Assembly: GCA_001799225.1 (NCBI GenBank)
Contig: MGTA01000151.1
Span: forward strand, 232-5,249
Direction of reading: 5' to 3'
Length of the DNA stretch: 5,018 bases
Source: Deltaproteobacteria bacterium RIFOXYD12_FULL_50_9
GTDB lineage: Bacteria; Desulfobacterota; Desulfobulbia; Desulfobulbales; CALZHT01
The notes beneath the pieces were generated by a model. It had not been told where the DNA came from. It saw only the letters and a program-made list of their open reading frames with translations, and made no database searches. The position numbers were made by a program, and so were the translations under genes. This document shows, in pieces, positions 1 to 5,018 of this stretch; within the stretch, counting starts at the first letter, position 1; every line of letters starts with the position of its first letter.

Positions 1-72
1 AATGGCGATAGAAAACCTGATCTGATCGTAGCCTCCCATGGTGAGGGACTCAAGATCTGGCTTCAAGGTCCG
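1..72 (+). other. FG-GAP/VCBS-like repeat fragment encoded at the window edge
   Basis: Residues 1-24 of the first reading frame read NGDRKPDLIVAS, then a Gly-rich turn and LKIWLQG. This matches the general form of an FG-GAP/VCBS blade: an Asn/Asp-Gly-Asp loop, Asp four residues later, a short hydrophobic strand, and a second strand ending in Gly. Such repeats form beta-propellers with calcium-binding loops in extracellular proteins. Only one partial repeat is visible, so it is inferred that more lie upstream. Chance similarity cannot be excluded on so short a stretch. Confidence 0.5.
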
Positions 73-1698
73 GCCGCGCCTGGGATTTTTTCCGCGGACT
101 GCCGAAAAAAAGAACCTATCCCCCTGCAGCCGCCACATGTTGTACAAACCGAAAAAATTTCTGATAAGGTTGTAATCCCGGTTTTTACCACGGCGGTTTT
201 TTTCGATACCGGGAAGGTTAAACTACGACCTGAAACCATCGTGGTATTGAACAGGGTGGCAGAATTCCTGCGGACGACGGAAGAAACTTCGCTGGAGATG
301 GATGGTTTTGCCGATATTCGGGATATTAAAACCTCTGAATTTCCCAATAACCAGAGACTTTCCGAAGGGCGGGCCCGGAGCGTAGCCCGTTATCTCATAG
401 AACAAGGTATTCTTCCAGAGCGTATAAGACAAGAGGCTTTTGGTGACAGTGTTGTCAAATATCCTGGTCATGATCAGGCTTCTTTACAAAAAAATCGCAG
501 AGTGGATATACGCGTTGTTCTTCGCGCTGATCCAGTTGTCGAAAACTTGCCCACCAAGAGTGGCAGCAAAATAAACGAGGCGCAATCATCGGTGCGTTTA
601 TCTGGTTCGGCAGCTGTCGGCCTCAATCAAGCGGCAGCCCCATCCCAACCCAGTGACCCGTTTGAGGAAGCGCCGGAGCTGATTCCGATGTCGGAATATC
701 AATCTTTTAAAGTAACCGATGGGGTGGCGGAATACCGAATTGGTGCCACTGACACAGTGGAAGCAATCATTTGGGAAGGGATTAAAGAAAACACCTACAA
801 ACTTAATGTCTCTCCACGTGGGACGATTTCCTTTTCTTATATTACTGATTTCAAGCTGGCTGGTCTGACTCCAACTGAAGCCGACAAAACGTTGGAGGAA
901 TTTCTACGCCAGTACATCCGGCATCCCTTGGTCAAGATCCGGCCCCTTGAGAAACTGGCCTATAAGGCCTCCATCTTTGGCGCGGTGCGAGATCTGGCAC
1001 GTCAACCTACTGGTCCTGGTACCTACCGTCTATTTGGCCAGGAACGGTTGACGGAGTTTATCTCCCGGGTCGGTGGCTACCTCGAGAAAGCAGATCTGAC
1101 CAGAGTTGAAATTACCAGAGCACGCAAGACTTACCAGGTGAATGTTTTTGATATTCTGTTCAAGGCAGATTACCGCCATGACATCGCAATCGATGATGGT
1201 GATGTGCTCTTCATCCCCTACAAGAGCGAGGTCAAGAACCGGATCTTTGTTTTTGGCGAGGTAATGCGTCCAGGTCTTTTTTCCTATGATGCCAACATTA
1301 ACCTGCTGGAGGCCCTTACCCTGGCTGGCGGTCCTTCTTACTATGCCAAGGCTGACGAGGTTATGGTTGTCCGAGGTGATGCGACCAAACCGGATGCCTT
1401 TGTTGTCAACCTTAATGATCTTTACCAGAAAGGCGATTTCAGACAGAACGTCTCTCTGCAGAACGGCGATATAATCTATATGGCCACCAACACGGCCGGC
1501 AATATCCGCGATTTTTTACGCACACTGTCACCTTATCTGACCGTTATGCGCACCCCAATGGATATTTATGGCGCCACGGCTTGGCCTAAGAACGAAGGTT
1601 TCCCATTACGAAGAGATGCGGCACCGTCGGCTACTACGATCATTTCGGCTCCGCCAGCACTGCCGAGCGGTGGTGGCGATGTTTGGGGTGGCAAATAG
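1..1698 (+). CDS. Polysaccharide export (OPX/Wza-like) protein with OmpA domain, 5' end missing
   Basis: Probable outer-membrane or periplasmic exit component for an exopolysaccharide. The frame is open from base 1 to the TAG at 1696-1698 (565 residues seen), so the true start lies upstream. A GTG at base 241 could pass as a start but would cut into the OmpA domain, whose first strand (FDTGKVKLRPE) begins at residue 68, before that GTG. Domains, numbered from base 1: residues 1-22 resemble an FG-GAP/VCBS repeat (NGDRKPDLIVAS); about 57-173 an OmpA C-terminal domain with NNQRLSEGRA and a closing NRRVDIRV, keeping the likely peptidoglycan-binding Asp105 and Arg124; about 178-235 an Ala/Ser/Pro-rich linker; about 242-315 a Poly_export domain (EYRIGATD, LAGLTPTEAD); about 321-375 a first SLBB; about 415-460 a second SLBB (IFVFGEVMRPG, LTLAGG). 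A possible amphipathic helix at 501-515 precedes a Pro/Gly-rich tail. The co-polymerase gene follows 75 bases downstream. The OPX call is firm; the membrane topology and the first domain are not. Confidence 0.9.
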   Translation, partial: NGDRKPDLIVASHGEGLKIWLQGPAAPGIFSADCRKKEPIPLQPPHVVQTEKISDKVVIPVFTTAVFFDTGKVKLRPETIVVLNRVAEFLRTTEETSLEMDGFADIRDIKTSEFPNNQRLSEGRARSVARYLIEQGILPERIRQEAFGDSVVKYPGHDQASLQKNRRVDIRVVLRADPVVENLPTKSGSKINEAQSSVRLSGSAAVGLNQAAAPSQPSDPFEEAPELIPMSEYQSFKVTDGVAEYRIGATDTVEAIIWEGIKENTYKLNVSPRGTISFSYITDFKLAGLTPTEADKTLEEFLRQYIRHPLVKIRPLEKLAYKASIFGAVRDLARQPTGPGTYRLFGQERLTEFISRVGGYLEKADLTRVEITRARKTYQVNVFDILFKADYRHDIAIDDGDVLFIPYKSEVKNRIFVFGEVMRPGLFSYDANINLLEALTLAGGPSYYAKADEVMVVRGDATKPDAFVVNLNDLYQKGDFRQNVSLQNGDIIYMATNTAGNIRDFLRTLSPYLTVMRTPMDIYGATAWPKNEGFPLRRDAAPSATTIISAPPALPSGGGDVWGGK

Positions 1699-1722
1699 AA
1701 ATAAAAATTTCCTATGATTTAA

Positions 1723-1736
1723 GATTCAGGATTCAG
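1723..1736. repeat. Tandem GATTCAG heptamer (two copies)
   Basis: GATTCAG occurs twice back to back in the A/T-rich gap between the export gene and the co-polymerase gene, followed by AATTTTGAG. The gap holds no clear promoter or terminator. The doublet could be a trace of local slippage or part of a dispersed repeat; no function can be assigned. Confidence 0.4.
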
Positions 1737-1759
1737 AATTTTGAGCAGTTAATAGAAAT

Positions 1760-1763
1760 GGAG
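1760..1763 (+). promoter_or_regulatory. Ribosome binding site for the co-polymerase gene
   Basis: GGAG lies 10 bases before the ATG at 1774. It supports that start over the ATG at 1758, which overlaps the GGAG and is in a different frame. The spacing is slightly long but within the usual range. Confidence 0.55.
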
Positions 1764-1773
1764 CAAAGCAGGC

Positions 1774-3999
1774 ATGGCTGAATATACAATTAACGACGTC
1801 CGGGGGATCACCCACCGCAGAAAACGGACGATTAAAATCAGTGGTTTGCTCTCCGCCCTGTTAATGCTCAGCCTGGTTTTTTATGCCAAACCGGAACCGG
1901 TTTACGAAGCTGAGGTGTCGCTCAAGATTGAAAAAGTTACCACTGTGGGTGATATTCTTCTTGGTACTGTTCGGTCGGGGGATCATATTGCCACGGCCTC
2001 GGTCATGATCAGTAGTTTTCCTGTGTTGCGTGTCGTCGCCCAGAAAGCCGGATTGGTACCGGCAGATTTGCAACCCGATGAGATTCTGCGCTCGTCAGAA
2101 TACATGGCGATAATCAAAGATCTGGAAAAAGCCATTACAGCGACTGCCGACCGGGCGGGAAGCAATATTCTCATCGTTAAAATGCAGCATAACAAACCGG
2201 CAATGGCTAAAAAGCTGGCCGAGCTGGTGGCGGCATCATACCGCGAAGCCGCCTATTACGAAAGAAACCAGAGCGTTATTAGCGAGATCAAAATTGTTGA
2301 GGACCAGGCAGCAAAATCCAGAGACCAGTTAACCGCCTCCCGGGAGAAACTGAATGAATTCCGCAAAAGCCTGGAATTAACAACGGTTACAGATGAACAA
2401 CACGTTATCCTCGCAAGATACGTTGAAAGAAAGAATATCATTGATAACCTGGGATTCAAAATCGCCCGGATCAATGACAGCCTGACCACCATGCGGCAGG
2501 CTGTCAATCCAGAAGAAGATACCCGTTGGGTTTTCACTGCAGGAGGGACAAACACCGATAGCGGCAGCATTCAGGGCTCCCTTAATGCCGCGCTGAATGA
2601 CTTGCGGATAAAAGAAAAGGGGTTGCTGCATCATTACACGCCTAACCATCCGGAAGTATTAGCTATCAGAGAGGCTAAGAATGCGATTATCAACCAGTTT
2701 ATCGTTGATCTGGAGGCGGAGAAAAAACGTTATGCCGATGAAATCAAGGCTGTGGAGAAGGACCTGCTTGAAACCTATGCCAAGCTGAAAGGAATCCCAG
2801 ATGCGGCCAAGACCTATGACCTGCTAAGTCGGGAAGTAGAGGCCAATGAGACTCTTTACAACAAAATTTTGATGAAACAGCAGGAGGTTGAGGTGCGCAA
2901 GGCGGAGCTGGTGGAAGATGTGACTATCGCTCGTTACCCAGTGCTGCCCCAGGTGCCAATAACCAGGATCGCCTTTATCGGCAATCTGGTGGTCAGTCTC
3001 ATTTTATCCGTGATTATCGGATTTATTGCCGGCTTCATCCATGAAGCCCTGGATACCGTGCCGCGCAAACTCGATGTTTTGGCCGAAACCTTCGGGGTGC
3101 CAATCATGACCGCTTTAACCATGTGGAACAGATCGGAAGGCTTGGAGCTGGTCCGCGATCGCTATCCAGGACTTCACGTTGATGATGCCCTGCGTTATCT
3201 ATCTCTGCCGGCTCATTTCCTGGCAGATTCGTCCCTGGCTGAAGAGTATCGAGCCATGGTGCCGAATCTACTCTTGACAGCCAGAGAGAATGACATTCGC
3301 ACCCTGGCTGTGATGAGTGCCACCAAAGGAGAGGGCGTCACAACTTGTGCTGCCAATCTGGCCATTGCTCTTGCCCAGGCCGGACGCAGCGTGGCATTGC
3401 TCGATGCAGATTTTCAGGCCCCTAAGTTGCATAGCATGTTTGGAATTGATCGGCAGCCTGGCCTCAGCGATGTGATCATGGGTAGCGAAGACTGGGATAT
3501 TTCAATTCGCCGGATCACTGACCTGATGCTTGGTGAGATTCCGGCCCGACATCTGCTTGCCCCTTCAGGCCTGGATAATCTTTACATCCTCACCGGCGGA
3601 AGCAAGGTAGAAAACCCGGCCAATTTCATCAACTCTCAACGAATGAAAGACCTTATTAGTTCGTTGAGAGACTTTTTTGATTTTGTCATCATCGACACCA
3701 GTGCCATTCTGGAAACCTCTGAAACCTCCATCCTGGCCGAAAAAGTTGATGCCGCTCTGCTATTGACCGAGTACGAGAAACTGGACCGTGGTACCTTGGT
3801 CAGATTCAGGAGTCATCTGGAAAGTCTGCGAGTGAAAGTCGCCGGCTTGGTGATAAATAAACACAAGATAACAACACACCAGATAGAGCAGGAAAAATTG
3901 CACAAGGATACCTTGATCAGATTCAAGTATTACTTGGAAAATCTACGAGGGAAATTAGTTGGACTGACAGCAAACAAACGCAAAAAAAACCTCTCTTGA
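1774..3999 (+). CDS. Polysaccharide co-polymerase fused to BY-kinase-like domain (Wzc-like), with altered P-loop
   Basis: Inner-membrane chain-length/export regulator (741 residues, about the usual Wzc/ExoP length). A basic N-terminus precedes membrane helix 1 (about 21-38). The Wzz-type periplasmic part follows, with likely coiled coils at about 165-240 and 305-380 and the GNVR-type motif YTPNHPEVLAIRE (288-300). A Pro-rich approach (PVLPQVP) leads to helix 2 (about 398-423). The cytoplasmic part has EEYRAMVPNLL (490-500), a P-loop region SATKGEGVTTCAANLA (515-530), Walker A' VALLDADFQAP (Asp544, Asp546), NPANFINSQRM (614-624) and Walker B DFVIIDTSAIL (Asp641). The Walker A lysine expected before Thr523 is Val522 (GTC at 3337-3339), so ATP binding and kinase activity are doubtful. 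The tail is a diverged duplication and holds only Tyr667, Tyr719 and Tyr720 rather than a tyrosine cluster. The gene lies just after the OPX gene, its expected partner; a shared transcript is likely but not shown. The family call is firm; activity is open. Confidence 0.93.
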   Translation: MAEYTINDVRGITHRRKRTIKISGLLSALLMLSLVFYAKPEPVYEAEVSLKIEKVTTVGDILLGTVRSGDHIATASVMISSFPVLRVVAQKAGLVPADLQPDEILRSSEYMAIIKDLEKAITATADRAGSNILIVKMQHNKPAMAKKLAELVAASYREAAYYERNQSVISEIKIVEDQAAKSRDQLTASREKLNEFRKSLELTTVTDEQHVILARYVERKNIIDNLGFKIARINDSLTTMRQAVNPEEDTRWVFTAGGTNTDSGSIQGSLNAALNDLRIKEKGLLHHYTPNHPEVLAIREAKNAIINQFIVDLEAEKKRYADEIKAVEKDLLETYAKLKGIPDAAKTYDLLSREVEANETLYNKILMKQQEVEVRKAELVEDVTIARYPVLPQVPITRIAFIGNLVVSLILSVIIGFIAGFIHEALDTVPRKLDVLAETFGVPIMTALTMWNRSEGLELVRDRYPGLHVDDALRYLSLPAHFLADSSLAEEYRAMVPNLLLTARENDIRTLAVMSATKGEGVTTCAANLAIALAQAGRSVALLDADFQAPKLHSMFGIDRQPGLSDVIMGSEDWDISIRRITDLMLGEIPARHLLAPSGLDNLYILTGGSKVENPANFINSQRMKDLISSLRDFFDFVIIDTSAILETSETSILAEKVDAALLLTEYEKLDRGTLVRFRSHLESLRVKVAGLVINKHKITTHQIEQEKLHKDTLIRFKYYLENLRGKLVGLTANKRKKNLS
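3775..3984 (+). repeat. Diverged in-frame tandem duplication at the 3' end of the co-polymerase gene
   Basis: Bases 3775-3867 (residues 668-698, starting EKLDRGTLVRF and ending GLVINKHK) recur at 3892-3984 (residues 707-737, starting EKLHKDTLIRF and ending GLTANKRK). The offset is 117 bases or 39 codons. By hand alignment without gaps, 17 of 31 residues and 62 of 93 bases match. The unit corresponds to the last helix and strand of the kinase fold, the part ending in a GxVxN-like motif. The second copy replaces the tail normally found there. The divergence suggests an old duplication kept in frame. Confidence 0.8.
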
Positions 4000-4005
4000 T
4001 ATTCT

Positions 4006-4027
4006 CGAAAAAAGTTTACCTTTTTCG
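4006..4027 (+). terminator. Small A/T-rich hairpin after the co-polymerase stop
   Basis: CGAAAAA (4006-4012) pairs with TTTTTCG (4021-4027) across an 8-base loop, starting seven bases after the TGA. The stem is mostly A-T and no separate T-run follows, so it would be a weak terminator at best. It may instead protect the 3' end of the message or have no role. Confidence 0.25.
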
Positions 4028-4112
4028 TCATTCCCGGCAAAGGCCAAAATCCAGGGGATTTGTATCTTGCAACTCCAATGGATTCTGGCTTTCGTCGGGT
4101 TAATGTTTTTTT
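4026..4112. repeat. Degenerate dispersed palindromic repeat (CGTCATTCCCG type), possible terminator
   Basis: The left arm at 4026-4053 begins CGTCATTCCCGGCAAAGG and ends AAATCCA. The right arm at 4079-4105 begins TGGATTCTGGCTTT and ends CGGGTTAATG, an imperfect reverse complement of the left arm with several mismatches and a small gap. The form resembles the CGTCATTCCCGCG...GGGAATGACG inverted repeats scattered through many proteobacterial genomes. Inside it, AAATCC (4047-4052) and GGATTT (4056-4061) form a perfect 6-bp hairpin with a 3-base loop. Seven T follow at 4106-4112, so the element could end transcription after the co-polymerase gene. The repeat identity comes from memory of such elements, not from a search. 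Confidence 0.55.
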
Positions 4113-4191
4113 GTTGAAATCAGCTTTTCTGAGTCAAACCGAAATGACTATTCATTCCCATTTTCCCCTCTTCCCTTGCTCAAAATCGTAG

Positions 4192-5018
4192 ATGGAAAAT
4201 ATTCTCCTGATATACGGTGGTTTTGCCGTCCTGTTAATTCTGTTGCTGTTAACCGTCCTCAACCCGGTTATTGCTCTGTATCTGCTACCGCTGACTTTTT
4301 CCCTTTCCCCAGAGTTAATTATAGGTCAAACTGCCGCTCGGGAAATTTCTATTAAACTGGAAGATCTGTTGCTCAGTGTATTGTTGATCAGGGTGGTCTT
4401 CGACTTTGTAATCAATAAGAATTTCCCACTCGAACGGCTTTCTGGGGGCCGTTTTTTCAAGCCTATGGTTTTTCATTCTCTGGTTTTGGTCTTGACTACC
4501 ACCTTCGGGGTTGCCATGTTGTACGCCGCCCCAACCAGCGGATTTTTCTTTACCCTCAAACTGATACAGTATTTTTTCTTTTTCTTTGTCGTCTTTTTTT
4601 ATGTCCAGGATAAAAAAGATATTAAAATTATGCTTGGTGCTACCTTGCTTACCATGGCCATTGTCACTATTAACGGGTACCTGCAAATTCCCGGCGGTGG
4701 TCGAATTGCCATGCCCTTTGAAGGCGGGAATCTGGAGCCTAACACCTTTGGCGGATATTATGTGGTATTGGGCGCCGTCGTGGCCGGTCTTTACATGCAA
4801 GAGCCCAAGGGGAGCAAAAAAATATTGTATGCCCTGTTGCTGGGCGCCTCTTTGCTGCCGTTTATTTACACCCAATCGCGGAGCTCATGGTTGGCAGGGG
4901 GCTTTTCTCTACTTACCTTCCTGTTCCTGACCAAAGGGCTGCAACGCAAGGTCTGGATCTTTGCCTTTGCCATTCTGACCGTGATGTCCATTCCCCTGCT
5001 TCCCGAAAATATCCAGGA
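4192..5018 (+). CDS. O-antigen ligase/polymerase family membrane protein (Wzy/WaaL-like), 3' end missing
   Basis: Probable integral-membrane enzyme that joins undecaprenyl-linked sugar repeat units (Wzy-like) or transfers polymer to an acceptor (WaaL-like). The frame is open from the ATG at 4192 to the window edge (275 codons); the family usually runs well over 400 residues, so roughly half is missing. Hydrophobic segments lie at about 5-38 (probably a hairpin), 57-74, 93-111, 118-138, 145-161, 185-203, 209-226, 232-247 and 253-271. Family-like motifs are the polar loop RIAMPFEGGN leading into EPNTFGGYYVVLG (182-194), matching the usual R...G...PN..ag..L pattern, and YTQSRSSWLAGG (226-237) with Arg230, the common SR-containing motif before a membrane helix. 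The TAG at 4189-4191 rules out an earlier in-frame start. No good Shine-Dalgarno precedes the ATG, so the exact start is less certain than the gene. The context after an OPX and a co-polymerase favours polymerase over ligase, but sequence alone does not separate the two. Confidence 0.85.
   Translation, partial: MENILLIYGGFAVLLILLLLTVLNPVIALYLLPLTFSLSPELIIGQTAAREISIKLEDLLLSVLLIRVVFDFVINKNFPLERLSGGRFFKPMVFHSLVLVLTTTFGVAMLYAAPTSGFFFTLKLIQYFFFFFVVFFYVQDKKDIKIMLGATLLTMAIVTINGYLQIPGGGRIAMPFEGGNLEPNTFGGYYVVLGAVVAGLYMQEPKGSKKILYALLLGASLLPFIYTQSRSSWLAGGFSLLTFLFLTKGLQRKVWIFAFAILTVMSIPLLPENIQ

Noticed and set aside
63..471. Two overlapping - strand frames opposite the OmpA-coding region
   Set aside because: The + strand frame encodes conserved OmpA motifs here; the antisense products look like shadow translations.
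1286..1474. A 62-codon + strand open frame inside the export gene
   Set aside because: It lies wholly inside the SLBB-coding region in another frame, has no recognisable domain, and the main frame has clear family motifs.
1861..2649. Several - strand open frames (1861-2073, 1983-2195, 2256-2570, 2377-2649) opposite the co-polymerase gene
   Set aside because: All are antisense to a well-supported coding region, overlap each other, and show no domain-like pattern.
4114..4152. TTGAAA with a weak downstream CTATTC as a sigma70 promoter for the polymerase gene
   Set aside because: The spacing is near 28 bases rather than about 17, and no TATAAT-like box sits at the right distance.
4160..4181. 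TTGCT at 4176-4180 as the -12 element of a sigma54 promoter
   Set aside because: No GG-containing -24 element is present at the needed distance; the upstream bases are a T/C run.
4315..4875. A 186-codon - strand open frame
   Set aside because: It is antisense to the polymerase gene. Its Gln/Lys/Gly-rich product is what hydrophobic membrane-protein codons give when read in reverse; no domain is seen.
4586..4930. A 114-codon + strand frame inside the polymerase gene
   Set aside because: It lies in another frame of the same membrane-protein coding stretch; the frame from 4192 has the family motifs and runs without a stop.
1..5018. tRNA, rRNA, CRISPR array or insertion sequence
   Set aside because: No cloverleaf-like sequence, spaced direct-repeat array or transposase motif was found by eye on either strand.

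Overview
The window is a three-gene stretch of an exopolysaccharide or capsule synthesis and export locus, with every gene on the + strand. It looks like a Gram-negative bacterium: the first gene is an outer-membrane polysaccharide export (OPX, Wza-like) protein that also carries an OmpA-type peptidoglycan-binding domain. Base composition is moderate by eye, and the mix of domains would fit a deltaproteobacterial or Desulfobacterota-type genome. That placement is inference only, because nothing in the window fixes the taxon.

Layout: (1) bases 1-1698 hold the 3' part of an OPX gene whose reading frame is open to the left edge. Its visible domains in order are an FG-GAP/VCBS-like fragment, an OmpA C-terminal domain, a low-complexity linker, a polysaccharide-export domain and two SLBB domains. 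(2) A 75-base gap holds a tandem GATTCAG heptamer and a Shine-Dalgarno sequence. (3) Bases 1774-3999 encode a complete 741-residue polysaccharide co-polymerase: a Wzz/GNVR periplasmic part between two membrane helices, fused to a BY-kinase/ParA-like cytoplasmic domain. (4) The 192-base gap at 4000-4191 holds a small A/T hairpin and a degenerate inverted repeat of the CGTCATTCCCG type, ending in seven T. (5) From 4192 to the right edge runs the 5' part of a polytopic O-antigen ligase/polymerase (Wzy/WaaL-like) gene, open at its 3' end.

Together these are the usual parts of a Wzx/Wzy-type pathway: a polymerase joining repeat units at the inner membrane, a co-polymerase controlling chain length and linking to the exporter, and an OPX ring through which polymer leaves. 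No glycosyltransferase, flippase or exosortase is visible here; they would have to lie outside the window.

The unusual points are the composite OPX protein (possible beta-propeller plus peptidoglycan anchor plus export ring), a co-polymerase whose Walker A lysine is valine (KGEGVTT in place of the usual GEGKST/GKTT), and a diverged in-frame duplication of the last 31-residue unit of the kinase fold where a tyrosine-rich tail is normally found.
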